Shown one piece after another: positions 1 through 11,338 of a stretch of 12,906 nucleotides of DNA. The DNA is taken from the NCBI GenBank assembly GCA_014904845.1, contig MU119915.1, positions 1 through 12,906 on the forward strand, read 5' to 3'. A model generated the notes under the pieces. The model did not search any database. It saw nothing but the letters and a program-made list of their open reading frames with translations, and was not told the origin of the DNA. This DNA comes from Acephala macrosclerotiorum (Eukaryota; Ascomycota; Leotiomycetes; Helotiales; Mollisiaceae). Within the stretch, counting starts at the first letter, position 1, and each line of letters starts with the position of its first letter. Position numbers and translations under genes: made by a program.

Positions 1-66
1 ATTTTAATAATAATAAAAATATAAATATTAAAAAAATAATCAAAATTTTTTATAAAAAATAAAATA
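1..66. other. AT-rich block, right-hand end only
   Basis: Apart from a single C at 41, this stretch is pure A and T. It resembles the right end of the window and stops abruptly where the GC-bearing island begins. It is probably the edge of another heavily mutated repeat or AT-rich spacer lying mainly outside the window. No gene is visible. Confidence 0.6.
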
Positions 67-80
67 AAATGTTTCTCTCG

Positions 81-150
81 TACCGAAAGAAAGAGCCCGT
101 CCGGCGGCTCGCTAAGCGAGCCAATAGCGGACGAGCTCTTTCTTTCGATA
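81..150. repeat. GC-rich long inverted repeat with nested hairpin
   Basis: Arms 81-103 and 128-150 are reverse complements over 23 bp with two mismatches (C97/A134 and C83/A148). Both mismatches are what a single transition would leave in an originally perfect arm. The core arm is CGAAAGAAAGAGC at 84-96 against 135-147. The 24-base centre holds a second perfect stem, GGCTCGC (106-112) against GCGAGCC (116-122), around a 3-base loop. The structure could be a cruciform, the stem of a structured RNA, or a small palindromic mobile unit like the GC clusters known from other AT-rich genomes. No terminal duplication settles which. Confidence 0.75.
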
Positions 151-165
151 CTCGACGCACATTTT

Positions 166-202
166 GCTCTGCAGGCCTCGCAAAAGCGCCCCTGCGAAGA
201 GC
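166..202. repeat. Imperfect hairpin
   Basis: GCTCT (166-170) pairs with AGAGC (198-202) and GCAGG (171-175) with CCTGC (191-195), leaving a two-base bulge at 196-197 and a loop that contains GCGCC. It follows the large inverted repeat by 15 bases, so the two may belong to one structured unit. Confidence 0.5.
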
Positions 203-205
203 TAC

Positions 206-220
206 AAAGTCTTCGACTTT
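206..220. repeat. Short perfect hairpin
   Basis: AAAGTC (206-211) and GACTTT (215-220) form a perfect 6-bp stem around TTC. It is the third consecutive hairpin in the GC-rich start of the island. An AT-rich tail with short T runs follows at 219-246. A weak terminator-like role is possible but not shown. Confidence 0.45.
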
Positions 221-329
221 ATTAATTTATTTAATTTACTTTTATTTCAAATTCTAAGTTAAAAGCTCTTAATTTGAGCGTTTTATAAGCATTTAAAATT
301 GGAATAATTATTGAAATAGAGTTCTAGAT

Positions 330-398
330 TCTGCCGGGCGGTGAGCCGATAAGCTGATAAGCTCTTTAGTGCCTAAGGCAGAAACGCACTTAGGAGAG
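330..398. repeat. Cluster of competing short inverted repeats
   Basis: TCTGCC (330-335) pairs with GGCAGA (377-382). CCTAAG (372-377) can pair instead with CTTAGG (389-394), and CTCT (363-366) with AGAG (395-398). The two stems share bases 377 and nearby, so they exclude one another. This could be a structured transcript or chance; the stems are only 6 bp. Confidence 0.3.
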
Positions 399-592
399 TT
401 TTGCGATCGCGATTTTGGTTGAGTGCGACTATATTCTATTGATTTGCACAATAACGAATTAATAAAATCTCTTAAAACTTGGAATCTAGCGGTATTTAAT
501 TGAGTTTCAACTTATTTACAAGTCTTGTGCGATTTGAATTAATTGATAAATTGTAGTTATAAGCGCAATACAATTGAAGTTTCAATGTTCGT

Positions 593-704
593 CACGTGCC
601 GCGCACTTTCTTAATAGACCAATCAAATTGCTGCATTTGTGCACCTCGATTAAATTTGAGTGAAATCGCTCATTGTGAGAAGTATTGATATCACGTGTAT
701 ATAG
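593..704 (+). promoter_or_regulatory. Promoter-like segment: two CACGTG boxes and a TATA-like box
   Basis: CACGTG occurs at 593-598 and 692-697. The second directly abuts TATATAG at 698-704, which gives an E-box plus TATA arrangement reading rightward. CACGTG is the known core of bHLH factor sites in fungi (Cbf1 and Pho4 type). The likely transcription direction leads into the AT-rich block starting near 736, where no gene survives, so the promoter, if real, has lost its gene or drove a repeat. This rests on short motifs only. Confidence 0.3.
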
Positions 705-1118
705 AAAAGTTGACATTAGTCTTTAAGTCGAACAGGCAAATATTATATATTTAAAATGTAAAAACGTTATAATTATAAAAATAAATTATTTTAAATAATT
801 TTATTTAAAATAAATACAAAATTTAATTTTATTTATTAATTAATTTATTATTTATTTTTTAATTTATTTTTTAATTTATTTATAATATTTTTTTAAATTA
901 TTTTAAATTATTTTTATATATTATAATTCGTATATTCGTTTTATTTATAATATTTAATATTAAATATAATAAATATATTAATTATTATTTTATTTTAATT
1001 TTTAATTTTTATATTAATTAATAAATTTTATATATTTTTTTTTCAATATTAATTTTTATTTTTTTGATTATTATTTTAAAAAATAAAAAATAATTAATTT
1101 TTTTTTTATAAACAATTT

Positions 1119-1230
1119 AAACGTTTTAATAAAAATAAATATATAAATAAATAAACGTTTTTAAAAAATAAATATTTTTAATTAATTAATTTAAAAACGT
1201 TTTTTAAAAACGTTTTTAATAAACGTTTTT
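1119..1230. repeat. Array of five AAACGTTT palindromes
   Basis: AAACGTTT occurs at 1119-1126, 1153-1160, 1195-1202, 1208-1215 and 1221-1228. The last three copies are exactly 13 bp apart and their flanks repeat too (runs of A before, T after), so 1193-1230 reads as a short decayed minisatellite. Each copy keeps its CpG while no other C survives around it except C1113. The array could be an old tandem repeat or a set of binding sites. Confidence 0.55.
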
Positions 1231-1347
1231 ATAAAATATAAATATAATCGAAATAAAAAATAATAAATATAATAATTTAATTAATTATTTAATTGAATTT
1301 TTTATAAAATAATATTATTTTACGTAATAAATATAAATTTAAATTAA

Positions 1348-1351
1348 TTAT
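1348..1351. other. Possible 4-bp target duplication, left copy
   Basis: TTAT precedes the 5' LTR and recurs directly after the 3' LTR at 12338-12341. In DNA of this composition a 4-bp AT match is weak evidence, and fungal LTR elements more often leave 5 bp, so treat it as provisional. Confidence 0.25.
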
Positions 1352-1610
1352 TATAATAAAATTATATGTTTTCTTTTTAAAAATCCTTGTAAATAATTAG
1401 TTTCGAGAGTAGTACTAGTCACGTGTTTTTTAGTACATAAAGAGTTTTCGTTTACTATAAATTAATTAATAATTTTTTCTATTTTTATTTTGATTGATTA
1501 ATTGATTGATTTACAAATTACGAATTACTTCGAATAAATTTAATCTATTGATTAAAACGAATTGATTTACGATTAGATTTTTTTGTTTTGTATTTTATTA
1601 CTTTTTTATA
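1352..1610 (+). repeat. 5' long terminal repeat
   Basis: It begins TATAATAAAA, most simply a mutated TG start because the other copy reads TATAGTAAAA, and ends TTATA, consistent with a mutated CA. The exact ends are uncertain by a few bases. Against the 3' LTR this copy keeps G where the other has A at 15 sites and has T where the other keeps C at 12 sites. The reverse patterns occur at only 5 sites each. A CACGTG (1420-1425) and a TATAAA (1456-1461) could be relics of the element's promoter. Confidence 0.9.
1420..1461 (+). promoter_or_regulatory. Possible LTR promoter relic: CACGTG and TATAAA
   Basis: CACGTG at 1420-1425 lies 30 bases before TATAAA at 1456-1461 in the middle of the 5' LTR, where the U3 promoter of an LTR would be expected. 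In the 3' LTR the same positions read TACGTA (12147-12152) and TATAGA, so neither motif survives there. Short motifs in AT-rich DNA arise easily, so this is tentative. Confidence 0.3.
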
Positions 1611-1611
1611 T

Positions 1612-1630
1612 TGGTAAAACGACGTCGAGA
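1612..1630 (+). other. Candidate primer binding site
   Basis: TGGTAAAACGACGTCGAGA starts one or two bases after the inferred LTR end. TGG is expected opposite the CCA end of a tRNA primer, and TGGTA would fit acceptor ends of the UACCA type, such as initiator Met. The rest does not let me name a tRNA, and some positions may be mutated from C. The placement is the main support. Confidence 0.4.
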
Positions 1631-4600
1631 AATGAATTGTTTTAGTGGATTTCGTTAAAAATTGTTTATATACGATTTGTGTATTTTGTTTTTTATTACT
1701 ATTAAAAAAAAATTCAAATTACCAAAAATCGAAAATTGAAAATCAATTAACGAAAAAATTTTGTTTTGATTATATTGTTTGAAATTAAATGATTTAATTA
1801 TAAGATTATAAAATTGTAAAAAAATATTGATTTATAAAAATTACGTATTAAATTGCTTGAAATAATTGATATTAAAACGAATATAAGAAAAAAAAGAAAA
1901 AATTTGCGACGATTATTTATAGTAATTGATTTTATTTTTAATAGAAATTGAAATATAAAAAAAAAAGTTTTAATATAAAAAAAAAAAAATTGTAATATTA
2001 AAAAACGAAATTGTTTTATTGTTTTATATTTTAATTTTAATTTTTTTAAAAATTGTAATTCGTAAATTATTTGTAATCGTTTTCAAATTAGAATAATAAA
2101 ATTAAAATAAATTTCGAATTTTAAAAAATATTATAAAAAAAATTGAAACAAAAATTTTTAATCGAAAAAAATCGATTAAAAAAATATTTATTTAAAAAAT
2201 GTATTTTATTAAAATGAATAAACGAATAAAATTTCGAGTAAAAATTGAAATAAAAATTTTTTTATAAAAAAATAATATAAATAAAAATCAATTTTTAAAA
2301 CGAATTTTATTTAAAAATAATAATTCGAAAATTCGTATTTTTAAATTATTAAATCAATTTTTAATTTAAAAATTAAAATCAATAAATTATTTGCGTTAAA
2401 ATTTATTTTTTTCGATAGAAAATATTTTTATTTTAATTATACTATTGATTTTTTCTAAGAAATTTTTTACAAATAATAAAAATAATTTTTTAAAAATATA
2501 AAAATTCAAAAAATACGTACTTATATTAAAATTATAAATATTTTTTTTTAGAATTTTTAAAGTATTTTAATTCAAAAAAAATAAAATTACAATTTTTTTA
2601 AAATAATATAATAATATAATAATATATATAAAGATTATAAAATTATTTTAAAAATTAAAAAAATACGATTTTTGTAATATATTAATTTGATTTACAAAAA
2701 GCAAATTTGATTTATATTAAAATATAATATTAAAAACTATTTAAAAAAAGAGTTTTACGACGTTTTAAAAAAAAAATTTCGTAAATATAATTAAAAGTAT
2801 TATTGAATAAATATAAAGTTTTTATATAAAATTGTCGATTAATTTATAAAAAAAATTTTAACGATAAAAATATATATAAATTTGTTCAATCGAATATTTA
2901 AAAAATTGATTAAACGAAATAAATTAAATAAATAATATTAAAAACGCGAATTTATAAAAATTTTGTTAATATATATCAAAAAACGAATTTTTAAAAAAAT
3001 CGATTATAAATTGATAAAAATATTTATTTATAATTATAATAAAATATATGAAAAAAAGATTATTATATATAAATATAAAAAGAAAAAATAGTAATATAAT
3101 AAAATTAACGATTTAAAATATTTGAAAATCTAATAAAAATATTTAAATATTATAATATAAAAATCAATTTTAAATACAATTAATAATTTATTATTTTTTA
3201 TTTTATTCGAATTACTTATAAAAAAAATTCAATAAAAAATATATACAATTATTAAAAAAATTTATATCGAATTTCAATTTTCGATTTTACGTATTATTTA
3301 AATTTAAAAAATTCGATAAATATTCATATTAAAATTTTTAATTTAAATAAATAATTTTATTAAAAAATTGAAAAAAAAAAATTTTTCTTCGTATTATTTA
3401 ACGATTTAAAAATCGCTTTAAATACTAATACTATAAAAATATTTTAAAAATTGAATAGTATTATAATTTTTATAAATTAAAATTAGAATTAATTTATTTT
3501 TTTATGAAAATATAAACGAAATTTTTTTTTTAATTGTAAATAAAAAAAAATATAATAATATAAAAAAAAAAAAATATAAAATTTTATATAATTTAACGTC
3601 GATTAAATTTTTGTAAAATATATTATTAATCGTTTAAAAAAATGCAATGAAAATTAACGTTATATATAATAATCAATAAAACGAGCAATATTATTTCGAG
3701 TATTTTAAACGAATAAAAAATAAAAAAATCGATTTTTTTATTAATTATTTTTTCGTAAATTGTTATTTATTTATAAATAAATTAATTAATTGTAAATATT
3801 ACTATTAAAAAACGATTAATAGTATTATAATTCTTGGAATTATAATCGATTTTTACGATTATTTATATTTAAAAACAAACGATATTAATATAATTAAATT
3901 ATAGAACAAATAATTAGAAAACTTTTTGATTACAATTTCGATAAACGTTTTAAAAATATATAAAAAATTTAAAAATTTATTCAATTTATTATTTAAAAAA
4001 TAAAATAAAACTAATACTAATAAAAAAATCTTAAAAAAATCGAATTTATCGTTGTATATTTTTAATCGTAATAATATTAACGTTTAAAGTTTTAATAAAA
4101 CGATTATTAATAAGTTTTACAAAAAATTATTAATAAATATAATAATAATAAATACGATAATAATAAATAAATTAAAAAACAAAATTCAAAGTATACGAAA
4201 AAACTTTTAATAAAAAGCAAAAATAGAAAAAAAATATTTAAAAATCGAATTGTAATAATAAATTTTATAAAGCGTTTAAAACGAAAAACGAGAAAAAATA
4301 AACGTAAATCAATCGAAAAATGAAACTTTGAAATAATAATTCGATATTAGAAATAATAATTTTATTAATAAAGTTTTATTGTGAAAATTTTTTAAAAATA
4401 TAATATCGTTTTTAAAAATTCAAAAAAGAATGAAAATAATTATTAATACTTTGAAAATATCGAATTTTATTATAATTATTATTAATTAATAATAAAAAAA
4501 TAACATTTATTATTTGATTTTAATAAATATTAAAATTGTTATAATAAAAAAAATATTAAAAATCGTTAATTTTATAAAACATTTTTTTTAAAGTTTTTAT

Positions 4601-7600
4601 AAAATATTTGAAAGAATAAATTAATTTGTTTTTATTATTAAAAATTTTATAATATTTGAAATTAATTTCGTGAAAATCGATTTTTCGTTATTAATTAAAA
4701 GAAAATATATTATTGTTGTTTTTAAATTATATTTTAATTTGTTTAAATTAATTAATTCGAGTGAAAAATACGAAATACTAAATATTAAAACGAAATATTA
4801 TATTGTTTTTATATATATAATTTGAGATTTTGATAATATTATTATAAACGTTAAAAACTTTTAATTGTTTATTATTATTGAATAAAATTTCGAATTCATT
4901 AAAATAGTAATTATAAAAATAAAAATTAAATACGAAATCAAATATAAAAATTTTTTTTTTTTTGTAAATAGATAGTATAAAGAAATTTTTTTTGAAATAA
5001 TTATTCGTCGTTATAATAAAAATATAAATTAAATATAAAAATAATAATTCGTAAAATAACGTATTTTGAAATTTTAAAGATTTTAATTTTATTTATACGA
5101 TTATAATTATTTCTTTTTTAAAAACTTATTTATATTAAATTACTAGAAATTACTATATTCGTATATATTTTTAAATCGAAAAAGTATTGAAAAAAAAATA
5201 CAACGCGAAAAACTAAATATTAATATTATTAGAAAATAATATAATATTAAAACTTGTGAATAGTTTTTATATTTTAACGAATTTTTTTTTTTTTAAATTT
5301 TTTATTAAATATTTTTAATATTATTTTATATAAAATAAATATAATTGAAATAAATATTATTAATTTAAAAAAAAAAATACAAATAAAATAATATAAAAAA
5401 CGAAATTATTTTTTTCGATTTTTTATAAAACGTTTTTTTTTTAATAAAAAGAAAATAAATAAAAATTTAAATAAAAAATTTTTTAACAAAAAAAACGAAA
5501 AAGTATTTTTTTGTAATAATATTATTATTTTTAAACGTAAATATCAAAAGAAAATATTTGAAAAACAATATAAAGTACTAATTATTTTATTTTATTAAAA
5601 AAAAACGAAATCGAAAGATTTTCGAATATAAAAACAAAAAAAAAACTCGAATAAAAAAAATAATTTTATTATTGAACAATTTCAATTTAAAATTATTTAA
5701 TATAAATATTAATATAATATATAAATTCAAATTTAAAAAAGTATAATTTATCGATTTAATCGATAGAATTAAAAAGATTTTTAAAAAATAAAAAAATTAA
5801 TTCGAACGATTTAAAGCGCGAAAAATATTTTAAAAATATATTAAAAAATATATAAAATATTTATTATCGCGAATTGTTTTAATATTAAAAGAATTACAAT
5901 TTATTTTTAAACGATTAATATTTCTATTTATCGAGAATTGACTATAAAAATTTGAAAAAAAAAATATTTAATAAAATAATATTTAATTGTAAAAAAACAA
6001 TAATATTTAATTAAAAAAAGATTTTTAAAATCTATAAAAATATTAATTCGTTTATATGTATTAAAATAATTCAATATACGACGTAATGAAAAAAAAGTTT
6101 TTATTGTTTTAAAATTTTATTTTCGATTATAATAAAAATGTTTTAAAAATAATTTGATCGCGAAATATTCAAAAAAAGCGATAATTTTTATTAAAATTTT
6201 TAATTTTTAATTGCGAAAAAAATTGTTGAAATTTATTAATTGATTAATACGATTATAAAAATAAATTTGATTACTTTAAAAAACGTTAATATATTTTTTT
6301 TTATAGATGAATTTTTTAAAGAATTTATTAAATATTTTTACGTTTTTTTAATAGATTTTTTTTTTAAATACGATTAATTTATATTAAACGTTCGAAATAA
6401 AAATATAATTACTTTTATAATTTTATTAGAATTTCTACGGATAATAATATTACTTTAAAAAGTAATTAATTTTATAATTTAATTTATTCGAATTATTATA
6501 ATAATTTTAAAAAACGTATTTTTTAAAATTGTAATACTATTTTTAAATAATATAAAAATCAAAAAATTTTATACGAATTACAATAACGAGTTAATATTTT
6601 TAAAAATTTATTGATTTGTTTTTAAATATATTTAAAATTTGAATAAAATATTAAATCGAATTAAAAAAATTTAAATTTGTATAAGATTCAAATTACAATT
6701 TTATTAAAATAGAATAATTATTATTAATTTCATTTGTAATTTTAAAAAATATTTTTTTGAAAATACAAAAATTATTAAAAATTTAAAATGAATTAAATAT
6801 AATAATATTTTTGAAATTAAAACTTTTAATTGGAATTTGTATTTATTATAAAATATAAATTTAATATTTTGATATTATTATTAAATCGTTATATCAATTA
6901 ATTAGAAAAAACGAATTTTTTAAATAAAAAAAAATAGAAAATTATTATAATATTTTTATAAAACAAATTTATAACGATTTTAATGTTTTATAAAATTTAT
7001 TACGATTTTATTAATAAATAAAAAATAATTATTTTAAATATTGATATTAATTAGTAAAAATATAAAAAAATATTCGATTAATATAATAATAAAAAACGAA
7101 AACGAGTAATTCGATACGAGTTAAAACTTTGAAATATTATTAAATGAAATTATAATACGATAAAAAGAAAATTTTGAAAAATTTTGAAATATTTTCGCAA
7201 ATTACGATTTTGATTATATAACGTTTATTTTATTTTTTGAGACGAATATTAATATATTCGTCGTTTAATTAAATCGAATAATAATAAATTTTTTTAATAT
7301 TTTAATTATTTATTAATTCGTTTGAATACGATTATTCGATTTAGAAATTAAATATATTAAAAAAAGTATTTATATTACTATAAACGGATTATTTAGAAAA
7401 CTGCGAATAAAAAACGATAATTTAAAAAAAAAAAAATATTAATAAATTTATTATAATCGAGTTTAATTGTATTAAAATAATTTCAATTTCGATTAAAAAA
7501 TGTAAAATTAATCGAAAGATTGAAAATAGATTATTTGTAATTAAAAATAAATACGTAAAACGAAAATATTTGTTTAAATTATTAAATTAAATTTAAAAAA

Positions 7601-8040
7601 AAAATTTTAAATTTGATATTTTTAGTTTTTAATTTTTAATATTAATCGCATTTTTCGTATATATTGTATTAATCGTTTTTTTTGAGATTAATAAATTACT
7701 AGATAATAATAACAATAATAATAAATTTTTTTTTTTTGATAATAATTATTCGAATTATTTTTAAAATATTATTTAGTATTTGATAATTTTAAAACGATTA
7801 AAATAATTTTTAAAAATAGAATTTCGTAAATTAATTCGAAAATTCGTCGATTATAATATTCGAAATAAAATGTTATAAAAGAATATTATTAAATTTTATT
7901 TATTTCGATTTATTTTAAACGATTTAAAATAATGTATAATAATTATAATTAAATTATGTAATAAATTCGAATATATTAAAAAGAAAAATATTTATTATCG
8001 AGTAATTAATCAATATTATTAAGAAAAGTACTATAAAAAC
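1631..8040. other. Degraded element interior, no recognisable gene
   Basis: This 6.4-kb stretch is roughly 10-13% GC in the lines I counted and consists of A/T runs broken by CpG (ACGA, TCGA, TTCGT, AACGT). All six frames are closed at short intervals, mostly by TAA. The gag and early pol genes of the element should have lain here, but no motif can be read. G slightly exceeds C near the left end, and the two are about balanced in the middle. There are no tandem arrays beyond simple AT stretches, such as the 8-bp unit near 2602-2630. Confidence 0.7.
2602..2630. repeat. Short AT tandem repeat, period 8
   Basis: The unit ATAATATA recurs about three and a half times. It is a simple low-complexity tract inside the degraded interior, with no evident role. 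Confidence 0.4.
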
Positions 8041-8240
8041 GTTTGAGATTTTGTAGTAAGTTGTAGCGATTATTAGTATAAAAGCAAAAAGAAATACGAG
8101 AAAGTTTTATATTTTCAAAGAGTAGTTTCGTTATTTTATTGTATTGGAATAAATGTGATTAAGTTTTTGTAATGTAAAATGTTCGATAGTTTGATTGTAG
8201 TATGAAATGATTTTTTTGATTGAATTGAGATTAAACTAAT
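8041..8240. other. Half-degraded segment: C lost, G kept
   Basis: Over 8041-8220 I count 36 G against 6 C on the + strand. G's stand in ordinary contexts (GTAG, TTGTAG, TATGAAATGA), whereas most of the few C's are in CpG. The simplest reading is C-to-T change on the + strand with little or none on the - strand, so this is the least altered internal part of the element. No open frame or motif is recognisable. It is the best place to attempt comparison with undamaged relatives. Confidence 0.6.
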
Positions 8241-11200
8241 AAAAAATTCGATTTTTAAAAAGATTATTAAATTTATTTACAATAATATTATTTGTAGATA
8301 TAGCGTTTTCGATTATATAAAATTGAATAAAAAGTTCGAATTCAAAAGAATTATTATCAAAGAATTGAATAAACTCGAAATTAAACGAATTATTATTTTT
8401 ATATATAATTTGAAAGCAAATAAAATAATTAAACGAGAATATTAGTTTATTATTATTGTATTAATTGTTTTGATAAAAAAAAACAAAAAAAACTAATTAA
8501 AATATTTATTAATTGTTTTTTTTATAGATTAAACGACTATTTATAAATCAATTAAATATATATTATTTTATATAGTTTATAGTAGAGAAATTGTTTTATT
8601 TGTTAAAATTCGATTTTTTATTTAAAAAACTTTTAATTAAAACGAAATATATAATCGAACGAAGTTTTTTAAATTGAGAATTAAATAAATTGAAATACGA
8701 AACGAGGAAATAAAAAAATCGAGATTAAAAAAAAAGTACAATTGTAAATAAAACTAAATATATTTCGACGTTTATTATTAAATATAAAAAAAATTAATTC
8801 GAAAAAAAAATTTCGTTTTAATATATAATATTAAGTTTATTGATTAAAATATATTTAAAAATATTAAATTATTGTACAAATAATTGAATTTATATTAAAT
8901 TCATTAAATAAATCAATTGAAAAAGAATTATTTGTTCGAAAAAATAAATAAAATAATAATTCGAAAATTATATATTGAGAATCGTTTAAAGAAATTCGTT
9001 AAAAGAAATAAATATTAAGATTTTTTAAATAATAATAAAAATGAGAATATTGTTAAATTCGTTGATTTTAATAATAATAAAAATATAAATATAAAAAAAA
9101 ACGATTAAAGAATTTCGTAATAAATAAAGTATTTAAAAAATTGGAAAAAAAAAATTGAAATTGTAATTCGTATTTTTGAATTTAATAAAATCGAAAGAAA
9201 TAAATATATACGATTTTTTGAAAATTAAATAAATAAAAAAAACTCGTGAAATTTCAAAATAATAACGATTTTTTAATTAAAAATATATATATATTTTTTT
9301 TTTTATTTATAGTAATTTTATTTTTTTAACGATTTTTTTTAAAATGGTTTTATTTATTTTAATAAATTTTATTTATATTTTAAAAGTTTTTTTTCTTTTA
9401 TTATAATCGAAACGATTTTATTATATAAAAAAACGAAATTATATATTTTTTTTTTTTAAAAATTTTAAAAAATTTTAATTTTTAGAATTTATAAAAAATA
9501 TTTTTTAATATATTCAAATATTTTTAAATATATTTTAATATATTTAAATGTATTTCGATTATATTTGATTATATTTAAATTATATAAACGTTTATTAATA
9601 TAATATTTATTATAATTTATAAAAAAACTTTTTTTAAATTATTTTTTTTTTTTTTAAAAATTTTTTAATTACAATTTTTTAATCTTATATTAATTCAAAA
9701 ATTACAATTTTTTTTTTTTTTAAAGTTCTAATTTGTATTATTTTATATACAAATAATTTTATTAATTAAATATACTTTATTTATTTGAATATTTTACGAC
9801 GATTTTTTTTAAGAATTTATATATACTTTTTTTATAAAAACAATTTATAAGTATTTTATTTTTATTTTTATAGATTTTTAATAATTGAAAAATATATTAA
9901 AAAACTTTTTTCGATTTTTGTAAATAAATTTAAAAAATAATCGATTGTTACTATTAATAATATAAGTATTTAAAGCGTTAAACTTTAAAAAGTTGTTAAT
10001 ATTAATATTTTATTTTTTTAATCAATTTCGTTAATTAGTAATAACGATAATAATAACGATAATAATAATAACAATATTATTATTATTAGTTTTTTTATAT
10101 AAAACTTTTTACTTTTTCAGATTTTTTAAATCTTTTAAATTTTTTAATTCGCTTTTTTCTTTATTTCGATTTTTATATTAATTAAATTCAAAAAATCTAT
10201 TACTAATAATAAAAAATATTATAATATATTTATATTTATATTAAAAAAATATAAAATTATTATTATTTTATTGTAATTTAATACTATTTTATTTTAATCA
10301 ATTCGCGAGTTTTAATTAAATAATATACGTTCAATAATTAATTGTACGTACAATATAAACAATACTTAAAAATCAAACGTTATTTTTTTTAATATTTTAA
10401 ATTTTATTAATCGCATTAAAATTCTAAATACTGTTTACAATACTTATAAATACTCGTTTATTAAACAATTTTATCAAATTTATTATATAACGTTTTACAA
10501 AAATCTCGATTTGTATTTTAAAAACGATAAAAAATAAATTGAAATTATAAAAATACGATTATTTAAAATTTATAAATTGTATACTAAAAAAAAAAAATTT
10601 CGATTTATTTAAATTTATTTTAATACTCGTTTTTAATTTATAGATATTTTTATTATTTTTTAATATAAACAAAAAACGTTAACAAAAAATCGATTTTAAT
10701 TTTCGCGAGTTTTTATTGTTTTTATTTTTATTTTTTTCAATTAAATCGTTTATTAATCTAAAAATTGTAATAGTTTTTATTTTATAAGATTTTTTTAAAT
10801 AAACAAAAAAAAAAAATTATTTTATCGCTTTTTTTTAAGAAATTAATATATTGAAATTTTATTATCGATAAATTTTTTTTAATAAATTTTTTTTTTTACA
10901 TAATACGTATTTTTTTTTTATTGTTCAATTTTTATAAACGAATCTCAAATTATAATTATTATTTTATCGATTTTTTAAAAAAAAAAAAATTTATTTTATT
11001 ACTTTTTTTTAGTTTATTAAATTTTATTAAAACGATAAAATTAATTAATTTTTCTATAAAAAAAAATAAATATATTTTAAAATTTAAATTTATTATATAT
11101 TAAACTTTTTTTTTCTAATAAATTTTAAATAATTTATTCGTAGTTTAACAATTATAAAAAAACGATAAATTGATTATTTTGATTTTTTAAAAAAACTATT

Positions 11201-11338
11201 TAAATAAATATTTTTTTTAGTACTAAAAATCGAATTTTAATTAAAAAATTTTTAAAGTAAATTTAATTAAACATTGTAAAAAAAAAACCTTAGAAATTGA
11301 AATTATATATCTATAAAATAAAAACTTTTATCGATTGA
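8241..11338. other. Degraded element interior, skew changes sign
   Basis: The region continues without genes. Up to about 9240, G exceeds C (for example 17 G to 4 C over 9001-9180). Between about 9240 and 10080 the two are roughly balanced, and over 10081-10500 C exceeds G by about two to one. T-runs also become longer after about 9290. The 60-codon frame at 10921-11103 starts at TTG, is built almost wholly from K, I, N, F, L and Y, and looks like chance. Nothing identifiable as reverse transcriptase or integrase remains. Confidence 0.6.
10038..10089. repeat. ATA/TTA microsatellite forming a hairpin
   Basis: AATAATAATAA (10061-10071) and TTATTATTATT (10077-10087) are perfect inverted arms around a 5-base loop. 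Upstream, the ATAATAACGAT motif repeats with a 12-bp period. It is a simple-sequence tract with no evident function. Confidence 0.5.

Larger units (their letters stand above)
67..735. other. Unmutated moderate-GC island, no gene recognised
   Basis: Composition changes sharply here: C and G are frequent and C occurs in every context, including many CpA sites (for example around 440-450, 510-520 and 590-650) that are nearly absent elsewhere. It therefore looks like sequence that escaped the mutation process, as expected of a short unique segment between two duplicated ones. The left 150 bases are GC-rich and full of inverted repeats; the remainder is moderately AT-rich. Every frame has stops, and the one 62-codon frame (69-257) runs through the hairpins and is not convincing. 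An 8-bp tandem duplication (GATAAGCT at 348-355 and 356-363) and an 8-bp palindrome (GCGATCGC at 403-410) also lie here. It may be a regulatory or spacer remnant, or a non-coding RNA locus; I cannot choose between these. Confidence 0.6.
736..1351. other. AT-rich degraded block between island and element
   Basis: The sequence is nearly all A and T, and most C's remaining are in CpG (ACGT, TCGT, TCGA). The left edge at about 735 is abrupt. The right edge is the start of the 5' LTR. No frame is usefully open on either strand. It may be a remnant of another mutated repeat that the retrotransposon inserted into. The only organised feature is the AAACGTTT array at its right side. Confidence 0.6.

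Noticed and set aside
81..220. CRISPR array or intrinsic terminator series
   Set aside because: The hairpins differ from each other and are not evenly spaced direct repeats, and nothing else in the window suggests a prokaryote.
69..257. 62-codon open frame starting at ATG in the island
   Set aside because: It runs straight through the long inverted repeat and two further hairpins, ends in a low-complexity AT tail and shows no recognisable domain. Its length is accounted for by the local GC-rich patch.
67..735. tRNA, 5S rRNA or snRNA gene in the island
   Set aside because: No cloverleaf with a GGTTCGA-type B box and no recognisable 5S or snRNA core was found; the hairpins do not fit those folds.
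10921..11103. 60-codon open frame starting at TTG
   Set aside because: Composition is almost only K, I, N, F, L and Y as expected from random AT-rich DNA, with no usable start context and no motif.
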